Part shown: positions 27,425 through 36,048 of the stretch, piece after piece
How the letters are laid out: each line of letters starts with the position of its first letter
Position numbering within the stretch: position 1 is the first letter of the stretch
NCBI GenBank assembly: GCA_019236735.1
Contig: JAFAIM010000029.1
Coordinates: 1 to 64,000 of the forward strand
Length of the DNA: 64,000 nucleotides
Direction of reading: 5' to 3'
Source of the DNA: Burkholderiaceae bacterium
GTDB lineage: Bacteria > Pseudomonadota > Gammaproteobacteria > Burkholderiales > Burkholderiaceae_F
Notes under the pieces: model-generated
What the model was told of the DNA's origin: nothing
Database searches by the model: none
The model's input: the letters and a program-made list of their open reading frames with translations, nothing else
Position numbers and translations under genes: made by a program

Positions 27425-29890
27425 ATGGAGCGAACCGGCGCCGCGCCCGCAGAGGAGACCGAGAGCGGCGCACTCTCGTGTGCCCACTGCGCCGAGCCGC
27501 TGGCCGGTGCGCACGCGTTGTCTCGCCCGATCTGGCGCCCGATCGGGGGCGTCTCCAAGCCGTTTTGCTGCCTGGGGTGCGTCTTCATCGCCGAGCAGAT
27601 CGCGCTGACGCGCGCCGACTCGACCGTATTGAGCGCCGCCAGCGCCGTGAGCGATCCGGCGGCCGAGCGGGCGTCCGTTCCGCGCCAGCCAGCGCGCTGC
27701 CAGATCGAGATCCGCGGTATGGCGTGTGCGGCGTGCGCATTGCTGATCGAGGCGCGCCTGCGCGCGACGCCGGGCGTCGCTGTTGGCAACGTCGACTTCG
27801 TCGCGCGTCGCGCCACACTCGTATACGACCGCAACCGGGTTGCGCTGCACGAGCTGCAGCGCACGGTTGAACGGGCCGGCTATCGGGTGGCAGAGCGGGC
27901 GCGCCCCGAGCAGGAGCGGCGCGAGCAGCGTATCGAGCTGCTGCGCGTGGCGGTGGCTTGGCTTGCGATGATGCAGGTGATGATGCTGGCGGTGCCGGAC
28001 TACCTGGCGCGCCCCGGCGAGATCGGCGCGGCGATCGGGACGCTGCTTCATGCGGGGCAGGCGATCCTGACGGCGCCGGTACTGCTGTTTTCGGCGGCTC
28101 CGCTGTGGCGGGCTGCCTTCAGCCAGCTGCGCACGCACCAGCTCGGCATGGACGTGCCAGTTGCGCTGGGGTTGGCCGCGGCGCTCGGCGCGAGCGTCTT
28201 TTCGCTGCAGGCCGGGCGCGGCGAGGTTTACTTCGACTCCATCACGATGTTCGTCGCGTTGCTGCTGTCGGTGCGCTGGTGGCAGCAGCGCGCGCTGGCG
28301 CGCGCCTCGGCGCAGATCGATGCCGCCGCCGCGCGCGATCGCGGGCGGGTGCTGCGCCTGCGCGATTACCCGCGCTCTAGCGAGTTCGATGCGGTCGGGG
28401 CCGACAGTCTCGTGCCAGGCGACCGCGCGATCGTGCCTGCCGGCGCGCTGGTGCCGGCCGACGGACGTGTGCTGGAAGGACGCTCGGCGCTGTCACAGGC
28501 CTGGCTGACGGGAGAAGCGATCCCGGTCGATGTTGCGCCCGGCACGCGCGTCGTGGCAGGCAGCATGAATCTGAACCAGCCGCTCGTGATCGAGGTGCTC
28601 CTTTGCGGCGAAGGCACTTCGCTGGCGGCGCTGCAGCGGCTCATCGTTCAGGCGGCGAGCCAGCGCCCGCGCTCGGTCGAACTGGCGAACCAGGTTGCGG
28701 CCCACTTCGTATGGGTGCTGCTGGCAGTGAGCCTGCTGACGGCACTCGGATGGGTCATCTTCGACGCTTCGAGCGCGCTGCGCAACGCAATCGCGGTGCT
28801 GATCGTCACGTGTCCCTGCGCTCTGTCGCTGGCAGCACCGCTGGCCAGCGCGGCTGCGCAGGCGGCACTGGCGCGCCGTTCGGTCCTGCTCGCGCGGCCG
28901 GCGGCCCTGGAGGAACTTGCGCGCGCCGACATTGTTGCTTTTGACAAAACGGGTACGTTGACCGAGGCCGAACCGGTGTTGACGGCGATCGAGCCGATGC
29001 GCGATCGGGACGCGCCGGGCTGTCTCGCCGTCGCGGCGAGCCTGGAGTCGCGTTCCGTGCACCCGTTCGCGCGCGCGGTGCAGGCTGCCGCGCGCAAGGC
29101 GGGCGTGTGCCTTGCGGGCCTTCGCGATGTCACCGAGGAGCCCGGCGCCGGCGTCCAGGGTGTCATCGGCAACCGGCTGTACCGTTTCGGCAAACCGCAC
29201 TATGCGCTCGCGCTTGCAGGCTTGCCTGCGCGATCCGATCCGGCCTCGACGCCGGACTGCGAAATATCGGACGAGCGCATCGGTGCCTGCCTGGTGCTCG
29301 CCGACCAGCGCGGTGCGCTCGCGAACCTGCGCTTCGGCGAACATATCCGCACCGGTGCCTCTGACCTGATCGATCAGCTGGCGCGCTCGGGCGCGCAAGT
29401 CGCGCTCATCTCGGGCGATCGGCGCGATGCCGTCGAAGCAGTCGCGCAGCAGCTCAATGCACGCTCGCAGCTGCAACTGCATTGCGAGCACACCCCGGTT
29501 GGCAAGCAGGTACTGTTGGCGCGCTGGCAGGCCGCGGGACGACGCGTCGTGATGATCGGCGACGGCATCAACGATGCACCGGTGCTGGCGCAAGCCGATG
29601 CGTCGATCGCGCTCGCATCGGGCTCCGACCTGGCGCAGGCACGGGCAGATGTGTTGTGCCTGCGATCGGACCTGGGCGATGTCGGCTTCGTGTTCGAAAT
29701 GGCACGCCGTGCCACGCGCGCGGTACGCGTGAACCTCTCCTGGGCGATCGCCTACAACGCCGCGATGGTTCCGCTGGCAGTCGCCGGCCATCTTTCCCCG
29801 CTGATCGCTGCAGTGGGCATGGCTGCCAGCTCGGCGGTGGTGCTGGCCAACTCGTTGCGGTTGAACTCCCCGGATCGCTCGAGAGGCTGA
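27425..29890 (+). CDS. ccoI: Copper-transporting P1B ATPase for cbb3 oxidase assembly
   Basis: The roughly 821-residue protein (FixI/CcoI) supplies copper during maturation of the cbb3 oxidase. An N-terminal Cys-rich segment (CAHC, then FCCLGC) is followed by an HMA domain with GMACAACA, membrane helices, the metal-path CPC (TCPCALSLA near 462), the phosphorylation site DKTGT near 507 and the hinge GDGINDAP near 712. It is followed after three bases by ccoS and then ccoN, the standard order. The start is uncertain: ATG 27425 is listed, but in-frame GTG 27407 coincides with the inferred transcript start. The Fnr-type box 50 bases upstream suggests low-oxygen induction. Confidence 0.95.
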   Translation: MERTGAAPAEETESGALSCAHCAEPLAGAHALSRPIWRPIGGVSKPFCCLGCVFIAEQIALTRADSTVLSAASAVSDPAAERASVPRQPARCQIEIRGMACAACALLIEARLRATPGVAVGNVDFVARRATLVYDRNRVALHELQRTVERAGYRVAERARPEQERREQRIELLRVAVAWLAMMQVMMLAVPDYLARPGEIGAAIGTLLHAGQAILTAPVLLFSAAPLWRAAFSQLRTHQLGMDVPVALGLAAALGASVFSLQAGRGEVYFDSITMFVALLLSVRWWQQRALARASAQIDAAAARDRGRVLRLRDYPRSSEFDAVGADSLVPGDRAIVPAGALVPADGRVLEGRSALSQAWLTGEAIPVDVAPGTRVVAGSMNLNQPLVIEVLLCGEGTSLAALQRLIVQAASQRPRSVELANQVAAHFVWVLLAVSLLTALGWVIFDASSALRNAIAVLIVTCPCALSLAAPLASAAAQAALARRSVLLARPAALEELARADIVAFDKTGTLTEAEPVLTAIEPMRDRDAPGCLAVAASLESRSVHPFARAVQAAARKAGVCLAGLRDVTEEPGAGVQGVIGNRLYRFGKPHYALALAGLPARSDPASTPDCEISDERIGACLVLADQRGALANLRFGEHIRTGASDLIDQLARSGAQVALISGDRRDAVEAVAQQLNARSQLQLHCEHTPVGKQVLLARWQAAGRRVVMIGDGINDAPVLAQADASIALASGSDLAQARADVLCLRSDLGDVGFVFEMARRATRAVRVNLSWAIAYNAAMVPLAVAGHLSPLIAAVGMAASSAVVLANSLRLNSPDRSRG

Positions 29891-29893
29891 CCC

Positions 29894-30067
29894 ATGGAAT
29901 CCCTCTTCCTTTTGATTCCGCTGTCGATCGTTCTCGTGTTGCTGATCGGCGCGGTACTGGCCTGGGCAGTAATGACGGGGCAGTTCGACGATCTGGATGA
30001 CGAAGGGCGCCGCATCCTGGACGGAGAAGATCGCGCCGATCCGCGTCCCCCGCTTTCGCCCTCCTGA
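29894..30067 (+). CDS. ccoS: cbb3 oxidase maturation protein CcoS
   Basis: A 57-residue protein with one N-terminal transmembrane helix (LFLLIPLSIVLVLLIGAVLA) followed by GQFDDLDDEGRRIL, the CcoS hallmark, and a short proline-rich tail. CcoS is needed for cofactor insertion into cbb3 oxidase. It starts three bases after the ccoI stop and lies just before the Fnr box of ccoN. It is short enough to be missed by length-filtered gene finders. Confidence 0.93.
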   Translation: MESLFLLIPLSIVLVLLIGAVLAWAVMTGQFDDLDDEGRRILDGEDRADPRPPLSPS

Positions 30068-30071
30068 CTGC

Positions 30072-30085
30072 TTGACGCGGATCAA
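30072..30085. promoter_or_regulatory. Fnr/Anr box upstream of ccoN
   Basis: TTGACGCGGATCAA matches TTGAT-N4-ATCAA in nine of ten arm bases, 78 bases upstream of the ccoN start. A -10-like GAATAT at 30105-30110 puts the box centre near position -40. It should activate the ccoNOQP operon under low oxygen through the Fnr protein encoded at 35130-35873. Confidence 0.82.
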
Positions 30086-30162
30086 AGGCCTTCCGCGATC
30101 GGCTGAATATCATCGATTCGCGTTTCGGTGGGCGAAGCGCACGAATCGCGGGGGATTCCAGG

Positions 30163-31596
30163 GTGAGCGAGCCGCTTGCAGCATCGAAGTACAACTTCGG
30201 GGTCGTGCGCGCCTTCTCGATCATGACCATCGTGTGGGGCGTGGTCGGGATGCTGGTGGGCGTCGTGATCGCGTCGCAACTGGCGTGGCCAGATGTGCTG
30301 CCGGCCGTGCCGTGGCTCAGTTATGGGCGCCTGCGCCCGCTGCACACCAACGCGGTGATCTTCGCGTTCGGCGGCTGCGCGCTGTTCGCGACCTCGTACT
30401 ACGTGGTCCAGCGCACCTGCCAGGCGCGCCTGTTTGCGGGCCCGCTGGCCTGGTTCACGTTCTGGGGCTGGCAGGCGGTGATTGTTGCCGGTGCGATCAC
30501 GCTGCCGCTGGGCTACACCAGAGGCAAGGAATACGCAGAGCTGGAATGGCCGATCGGCATCGCGATCGCAGTCGTCTGGGTCGCCTACGCGATCGTCTAC
30601 TTCGGCACCATCGTGAAGCGGCGCGTCAGCCACATCTACGTCGCCAACTGGTTCTTCGGCTCGTACATCATCACGGTGGCGCTGCTGCACATCGTCAATA
30701 GCGCGGAGCTTCCGTGGAGCTGGATGAAGTCGTATTCGGCCTACGCGGGAGCGCAGGACGCGATGGTCCAGTGGTGGTACGGGCACAACGCGGTGGGCTT
30801 CTTCCTCACCGCCGCCTTCCTCGGAATCATGTACTACTTCGTTCCGAAGGCGGCCGAGCGACCGGTGTACTCGTACCGGCTCTCGGTGGTGCACTTCTGG
30901 GCGCTGATCTTCACCTACATGTGGGCCGGCCCGCACCACCTGCACTACACCGCGCTGCCCGACTGGACCCAGTCGCTCGGGATGATCTTCTCGCTGATCC
31001 TGCTGGCGCCGAGCTGGGGGGGAATGATCAACGGCATGATGACGCTGTCAGGCGCCTGGTACAAGCTGCGCGACGACCCGATCCTGAAATTCCTGATCGT
31101 GTCGCTGTCGTTCTACGGCATGTCGACCTTCGAGGGGCCGATGATGTCGATCAAGACGGTCAACGCGCTGTCGCACTACACCGACTGGACCATCGGCCAC
31201 GTGCATTCGGGTGCGCTCGGCTGGGTGGGGCTGGTCACGATCGGCGCGATGTATTACATGATCCCGCGCCTGTACGGCGAGACCCGGATGCACTCGGTGC
31301 GGCTGGTGACGACGCACTTCTGGATCGCCACGATCGGCATCGTGCTGTACATCTCGTCGATGTGGATCGCCGGCGTGATGCAGGGCCTGATGTGGCGCGC
31401 GATCAACGATGACGGCACGCTGACCAACACTTTTGTCGAGAGCGTGAAGGCGACGTATCCGTTCTACGTGATCCGCTTCGCCGGGGGGCTTTTGTACCTG
31501 GGCGGCATGTTGCTGATGGCCTGGAACACATTTAAGACGATCACCGGCGCGCGCGCGGTCGACGTTCCGATCCCCGCCGTGCTGGCGCATGCCTGA
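30163..31596 (+). CDS. ccoN: Cytochrome cbb3 oxidase catalytic subunit I
   Basis: This 477-residue polytopic membrane protein holds the heme b and the heme b3-CuB centre where oxygen is reduced. Conserved histidines appear in [39 protein letters not shown] and [13 protein letters not shown]. It starts at GTG 30163, preceded by AGG, and its size matches CcoN. It opens the ccoNOQP operon, with ccoO beginning 21 bases after its stop. The Fnr box 78 bases upstream indicates low-oxygen expression. Confidence 0.97.
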   Translation: MSEPLAASKYNFGVVRAFSIMTIVWGVVGMLVGVVIASQLAWPDVLPAVPWLSYGRLRPLHTNAVIFAFGGCALFATSYYVVQRTCQARLFAGPLAWFTFWGWQAVIVAGAITLPLGYTRGKEYAELEWPIGIAIAVVWVAYAIVYFGTIVKRRVSHIYVANWFFGSYIITVALLHIVNSAELPWSWMKSYSAYAGAQDAMVQWWYGHNAVGFFLTAAFLGIMYYFVPKAAERPVYSYRLSVVHFWALIFTYMWAGPHHLHYTALPDWTQSLGMIFSLILLAPSWGGMINGMMTLSGAWYKLRDDPILKFLIVSLSFYGMSTFEGPMMSIKTVNALSHYTDWTIGHVHSGALGWVGLVTIGAMYYMIPRLYGETRMHSVRLVTTHFWIATIGIVLYISSMWIAGVMQGLMWRAINDDGTLTNTFVESVKATYPFYVIRFAGGLLYLGGMLLMAWNTFKTITGARAVDVPIPAVLAHA

Positions 31597-31617
31597 CCAT
31601 CCGAACGAGACTCGGCC

Positions 31618-32229
31618 ATGAACCACGACTTCATCGAACGCAATACCTGGCTGTTGATCGTGCTGATCGTGCTGGTGGTGGCGGTCGGCGGCCTGGTGGA
31701 AATCGTTCCGCTGTATTTCCAGCGCCAGACCACCGAGCCGGTGGCCGGAATCAAGCCGTATCCGCCGCTGCGCCTGATGGGCCGCGACATCTACATCCGG
31801 GAGGGTTGCTACAACTGCCATTCGCAGATGATCCGACCGTTGCGCGCCGAGGTGCTGCGCTACGGGCACTACTCGGTGGCGGGCGAATCCGTCTACGACC
31901 ATCCGTTCCAATGGGGCAGCAAGCGCACCGGTCCGGACCTGGCGCGCGTGGGCGGGCGCTATTCGGACGAATGGCTGCGCATCCACTTCAACAACCCGCG
32001 CGACGTCGTACCCGAGTCCAACATGCCGCGCTATCCGTGGCTGGAGCGCACCCAGCTCGACGATTCGGACATCCAGACCCGGATGCGTGTGCTGCGGTCG
32101 CTCGGTGTTCCATACACCGATGAGGAGATTGCGAAGGCGCCGGAGGCGGTTCGGGGCCATACCGAGGTCGAGGCCATGATCGCGTACCTGCAGGGCCTCG
32201 GGATCGAACTGCGCAACGTGCGCGACTAG
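31618..32229 (+). CDS. ccoO: Cytochrome cbb3 oxidase monoheme subunit II
   Basis: A 203-residue membrane-anchored cytochrome c. One N-terminal helix (residues 11-30) precedes the heme site CYNCH near residue 63, with [15 protein letters not shown] and SNMPRYPWL downstream as the likely axial methionine region. It passes electrons to the binuclear centre of CcoN. It sits 21 bases after ccoN in the operon, and about 70 bases separate it from ccoQ. Confidence 0.96.
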   Translation: MNHDFIERNTWLLIVLIVLVVAVGGLVEIVPLYFQRQTTEPVAGIKPYPPLRLMGRDIYIREGCYNCHSQMIRPLRAEVLRYGHYSVAGESVYDHPFQWGSKRTGPDLARVGGRYSDEWLRIHFNNPRDVVPESNMPRYPWLERTQLDDSDIQTRMRVLRSLGVPYTDEEIAKAPEAVRGHTEVEAMIAYLQGLGIELRNVRD

Positions 32230-32298
32230 TACTGGGAATTGCAGCGCGGAGCACCAGGCAGAAACGAGCAGACCGGGCACAGAAGCGAAGGCGCGCCG

Positions 32299-32448
32299 AT
32301 GGAACTGACGACATTTCAAATCGTGTGGACGGTGCTGTCGTTCGTGGTCTTCATGGCGATCCTGTTCTGGGCCTGCAGCAAGCGGGCGCGCCCGGGATTC
32401 GATTCGGCCGAGCGACTGCCGTTCGAGGACGATGGGGCGAACTTATGA
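32299..32448 (+). CDS. ccoQ: cbb3 oxidase small subunit CcoQ
   Basis: A 49-residue protein with a single transmembrane helix (residues 8-26) followed by a Cys-Ser-Lys-Arg turn and an acidic tail (FDSAERLPFEDD) typical of CcoQ. It helps stabilise the core complex. I chose ATG 32299; its stop overlaps the ccoP start as ATGA, so the two are translationally coupled. Confidence 0.93.
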   Translation: MELTTFQIVWTVLSFVVFMAILFWACSKRARPGFDSAERLPFEDDGANL

Positions 32449-33383
32449 GCGACTTCACCAGCGGTGTGTGGGACTACTTCGTCGCGATCATCTCGATCAC
32501 CTCGATCGCCGGCTGCGCGGTGTTTCTGAAGATGCACAGCAAGGTCCGCGCGAAGCTCGACGAGCAAGGCCGTCCGCAGACCACCGATCATGTGTGGGAC
32601 GAGGATCTGCGCGAATACCAGCAGCCGATGCCGCGCTGGTGGGTCGTGCTGTTCTACCTGACGGTCGCGTTCGGGCTCACGTACCTGTTGCTGTTCCCTG
32701 GCCTGGGGACACGCTACAAGGGCGTTCTGAAGTGGACCTCGGTCGGCCAATTCCGCAGCGAAGTGGCGACGGCCGATGCGCGCTTCGGCCCGATGTTCGA
32801 CGCATTCCTGCATCGCGACCTGGTCGACGTTGCGGCCGATCCGCGCGCGCACCAGATCGGCGAGCGCATCTTCCTGAACAACTGCTCGCAGTGTCACGGT
32901 TCGGACGCGCGTGGCGGCAACGGCTTCCCGGACCTGACGCGCGAGGAGAAGATCTGGGGCGGGACGCCGGAGGCGATCGAAACCACGATCACCGGCGGGC
33001 GCGAGGCGACGATGCCGCCCCTGGCTGCAGTGGTCGGATCCGATGACGACGTGAAGGATCTTGCCAACTACGTGCGGTCGCTGTCGCATTCGACGCACGA
33101 CGCCGCGCGCGCGTCGCGCGGCCAGCCCAAGTTCGTCATCTGTGCCGCCTGCCATGGCCCCGAAGGTAAGGGCAACCAGCAGATCGGTGCGCCCAACATC
33201 ACCCTTGCCGTTCTGCGCTACGGCAGCAGCGTCGACGCGGTCGTGGACGCGATCCAGCACGGTCACCATGGCGTGATGCCGGCGTGGAAGGACGTGCTGA
33301 CGCCGGCGCAGATCCACCTGGCGGCTGCCTACGTGTATTCGTTCAGCCACCCGGCGGCAGGGGCCAAGCCGGATGCGCACTGA
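32445..33383 (+). CDS. ccoP: Cytochrome cbb3 oxidase diheme subunit III
   Basis: This 312-residue protein has two membrane segments in the N-terminal 90 residues and two cytochrome c domains with CSQCH (near 149) and CAACH (near 235). Conserved DEDLREYQQPMPRWW lies between the helices, as in CcoP. It receives electrons from soluble cytochromes and hands them to CcoO. I chose ATG 32445, which overlaps the ccoQ stop; its own end overlaps the ccoG start by 11 bases. Confidence 0.96.
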   Translation: MSDFTSGVWDYFVAIISITSIAGCAVFLKMHSKVRAKLDEQGRPQTTDHVWDEDLREYQQPMPRWWVVLFYLTVAFGLTYLLLFPGLGTRYKGVLKWTSVGQFRSEVATADARFGPMFDAFLHRDLVDVAADPRAHQIGERIFLNNCSQCHGSDARGGNGFPDLTREEKIWGGTPEAIETTITGGREATMPPLAAVVGSDDDVKDLANYVRSLSHSTHDAARASRGQPKFVICAACHGPEGKGNQQIGAPNITLAVLRYGSSVDAVVDAIQHGHHGVMPAWKDVLTPAQIHLAAAYVYSFSHPAAGAKPDAH

Positions 33384-34845
33384 CGCGCCGAGGCGGCGCG
33401 CCCACGACAGGGGCGACGGCGCCGGCGCGGGCGGCGCGCAGGCGCCGACCGAGGTCGTTATCAGCCTGTACGAGAAGCGCCCCGAGATCTATCCGCGTGC
33501 GCGGGTCGGCGCCTCCCTCGGCCGCTTCCAGCGCTGGCGCTGGATATTCGTCTGGCTCACCCAGTTCGTCTTCTATGCGGGGCCATGGTTCACCTGGAAC
33601 GGCCGCCAGGCGGTCCTGTTCCACCTGGTTCAACGCAAGTTCTACCTGTTCGGACTGGTGCTGTGGCCGCAGGACGTGATCTACCTGACCGGGCTGCTCG
33701 TGATCAGCGCGCTGTCGTTGTTCCTGTTCACCGCGGTCGCCGGCCGGCTATGGTGCGGCTACGCCTGCCCGCAGACCGTGTACACGGAAATCTTCATGTG
33801 GATCGAGCGTCGCATTGAGGGAGATCGCGCCAAGCGGATGGCGCTGGATCGCTCTGCCTGGACGGCGCGCAAGGTGGCGCTGAAGGGCGCCAAGCACGCG
33901 GCGTGGATCGCAGTCGGCTTGTGGACCGGGTTTACGTTCGTGGGATTCTTCACGCCGATCCGCGAGCTTGCTGCGGAGGCGCTCCACTTGGAGCTCGGGC
34001 CGTGGGAGACCTTCTGGATCCTGTTCTACGGTTTCGCCACCTATGGCAACGCCGGCTGGATGCGCGAGCAGGTGTGCTTGTACATGTGTCCGTACGCGCG
34101 CTTTCAGAGCGCGATGTTCGACCGCGACACCCTGATCATCACGTATGACAACGCGCGCGGTGAGCCGCGCGGGGCGATCGGACGCAGCCGCGACCGGCGC
34201 TCCCGCGGCCTTGGCGACTGCGTCGACTGCGGGTTCTGCATGCAGGTATGCCCCACGGGTATCGACATCCGCAAGGGGCTGCAGTACGAATGCATCGGCT
34301 GCGCCGCGTGCATCGACGCGTGCGACTACGTGATGCGAAAGAACGAACTGCCGGTCGGACTGATCCGCTACACCACGATGCGGGCGCTGAGCAGCAAGCA
34401 GCCGGCTCGCGATGTGCTGTCGCACGTGTTCCGCCCGCGCGTGGTCCTGTACACGGTCGTGGTGTGGGGGATCATTGCCGCGATCGGGGTATCGCTCGCC
34501 CTGCGAGTGCCATTGAAGGTCGACGTGATCCGCGATCGCCGCGCGCTGGCACGCGAGGTCGAGGGCGAGCGCATCGAGAATGTCTATCGGTTGCAGGTGA
34601 TGAACACCAGCGAGCAGCCCCATTCCTACGACGTGCGCGCTGCCGGCATGGCGGGCCTGCTGATCGCATCGTCGCCGCGCTTCGACGTGGGCCCGGAGCA
34701 GACGCAAACGGTCGTGTTGCGCCTGCAGGCGCCCGGAGCATCGGTTCCGCCGGGCGCCAACCGGATCGAGCTGCAGGTGCAGGCGGCCGACGACGCTGCA
34801 GTGGCGGTGCGGGAAAAGACGGTGTTTTTCGGGCTGCGCCGCTGA
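33373..34845 (+). CDS. ccoG: cbb3 oxidase accessory protein CcoG/RdxA
   Basis: A 490-residue polytopic ferredoxin-like protein. Membrane helices surround a Cys-rich region with WCGYACPQTV, CVDCGFCMQVCPTGID and CIGCAACIDACD, enough for two [4Fe-4S] clusters. A periplasmic Ig-like C-terminal domain follows the last helix (about 375-395). CcoG is thought to reduce copper or participate in CuB centre assembly. The start overlaps the end of ccoP. The first 25 residues are Arg/Gly-rich and not conserved, so a slightly later start is possible. Confidence 0.95.
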   Translation: MRTDAPRRRAHDRGDGAGAGGAQAPTEVVISLYEKRPEIYPRARVGASLGRFQRWRWIFVWLTQFVFYAGPWFTWNGRQAVLFHLVQRKFYLFGLVLWPQDVIYLTGLLVISALSLFLFTAVAGRLWCGYACPQTVYTEIFMWIERRIEGDRAKRMALDRSAWTARKVALKGAKHAAWIAVGLWTGFTFVGFFTPIRELAAEALHLELGPWETFWILFYGFATYGNAGWMREQVCLYMCPYARFQSAMFDRDTLIITYDNARGEPRGAIGRSRDRRSRGLGDCVDCGFCMQVCPTGIDIRKGLQYECIGCAACIDACDYVMRKNELPVGLIRYTTMRALSSKQPARDVLSHVFRPRVVLYTVVVWGIIAAIGVSLALRVPLKVDVIRDRRALAREVEGERIENVYRLQVMNTSEQPHSYDVRAAGMAGLLIASSPRFDVGPEQTQTVVLRLQAPGASVPPGANRIELQVQAADDAAVAVREKTVFFGLRR

Positions 34846-34873
34846 ATCGGGTGCGGGCCAAGGGAGGTATGCG

Positions 34874-35203
34874 ATGACTGTGGCGAGTGAGGGGGAGCGG
34901 GGGCGTGCGGTGCCGGAGCAGGGAGACGGGACGAATTCGCAGCCGCTTCCCTGGTACCGGCACCGCTGGCCGTGGATCCTGATGGCGGGGCCGTTTGCAG
35001 CCGTGGTCGGCAGCCTGCTCTCGGCCTGGCTGGCGATCGCGAATGCCGACCCGGTGATCGACGAGGACTACTACGAGCACGGACTGCAGATCAACAGCAA
35101 GCTGCAGCAGCAGGAGGCCGCGCAACGGGCTAGCGCAGTGTCTGTCCCGACACGATCGCCCGCAGTCCGTCCGAATCGGCGATCCGCAGATGTTTCTGAT
35201 TGA
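34874..35203 (+). CDS. ccoH: Short FixH/CcoH-like cbb3 assembly protein
   Basis: A 109-residue protein, shorter than the usual 150-190 residues. It has PWYRHRWPWILMAGP leading into one transmembrane helix and then DEDYYEHGLQIN, the FixH signature. FixH/CcoH stabilises the assembling oxidase. The last 25 or so residues overlap the convergent fnr gene by 74 bases and have an Arg/Pro/Ser composition unlike the family, so the original C-terminal domain appears to be missing. It follows ccoG after 28 bases. Confidence 0.85.
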   Translation: MTVASEGERGRAVPEQGDGTNSQPLPWYRHRWPWILMAGPFAAVVGSLLSAWLAIANADPVIDEDYYEHGLQINSKLQQQEAAQRASAVSVPTRSPAVRPNRRSADVSD

Positions 35204-35873
35204 CCTCGATCAGGCCGTCGTTGGCAAAGCGCGAGAGCGCCCGGCTGACAGTCTCCAGCTTCAATCCGAGGAAGCTGCCGATCTCGGCACGCGTCATCCG
35301 CAGCACGAACTCGGTGCGCGAATAGCCGCGCGCCTCGAACCGCTGCGACAGGTTCAGCAGGAACGCTGCGAGCCGCTCTTCGGCGTGCATGCTGCCCAGC
35401 AGCAGCATCACGCCATGCTCGCGCACGATTTCCCGGCTCATCACTTTGTGGAAGTGCGTCTGCAACACCGGTACCTCGCTCGCGATGTGTTCCAGCCGCT
35501 CGTACGGGATCACGCACACCTCGGTGTTTTCCAGCGCCACGGCGTCGCAGTGGTGTTTCTGCGTGCTGATGCCGTCCAGTCCGACCAGCTCCCCGGCCAT
35601 GTGGAAGCCGGTGACCTGCTCGCGGCCGTCGGTCGACGTCACGGTGCTCTTCAGGAAACCCAGACGCAGCGCATACAACGAATCGAAATCGTCCCCAGCC
35701 CGGTACAGCGCTTCGCCGCGGGGAACCTTGCGGCGAGTGGCCACCAGCTTCTCAACCGTCGCCAGATCCGACGGCGACAGTTGCATCGGCAGGCAAAGTT
35801 CGCGCAGGTTGCAGGTCGAGCAGGCTGCGCGCAGTTGAGATGCGTTCAACGGGGGCAAGACAGCTTCCGGCAC
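35130..35873 (-). CDS. fnr: Fnr-type oxygen-sensing transcription factor
   Basis: This 247-residue CRP/FNR regulator senses oxygen through a [4Fe-4S] cluster. ACSTCNLRELC supplies Cys18, Cys21 and Cys27, with the same spacing as in E. coli Fnr, and a fourth Cys lies in KHHCDAVALE near 110. A cAMP-like sensor domain and a C-terminal HTH (RAEIGSFLGLKLETVSRALSRF) follow. I chose GTG 35873 because GGAA lies eight bases upstream and the length then equals the family norm; a longer frame to 36260 runs through the divergent promoter. Its likely targets are the boxes at 27360, 30072 and 35937, the last being its own promoter. Confidence 0.95.
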   Translation of the reverse strand: MPEAVLPPLNASQLRAACSTCNLRELCLPMQLSPSDLATVEKLVATRRKVPRGEALYRAGDDFDSLYALRLGFLKSTVTSTDGREQVTGFHMAGELVGLDGISTQKHHCDAVALENTEVCVIPYERLEHIASEVPVLQTHFHKVMSREIVREHGVMLLLGSMHAEERLAAFLLNLSQRFEARGYSRTEFVLRMTRAEIGSFLGLKLETVSRALSRFANDGLIEVNQKHLRIADSDGLRAIVSGQTLR

Positions 35874-35936
35874 GAATGCGCTTCCGTTCGGACGGTCCGG
35901 AGTTTCCAGACTTTGCGGCGGACCCCGCTCCTCTTC

Positions 35937-35950
35937 TTGATGACGGTCAA
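35937..35950. promoter_or_regulatory. Fnr box between divergent fnr and hemN
   Basis: TTGATGACGGTCAA matches the Fnr consensus in nine of ten arm bases. It is 63 bases upstream of the fnr start and 98 bases upstream of hemN, so it can serve both promoters. The same box would support autoregulation of fnr and low-oxygen induction of hemN. Confidence 0.78.
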
Positions 35951-36048
35951 CTCGAGCGCTGTGGATGGAGCATAGCATCGTCGATGCATAGGGTCTGTCG
36001 AGACCTCCGGGCTCCGGGGCGGGGCTCGCGCGCGAAAGGACTTCCTTG

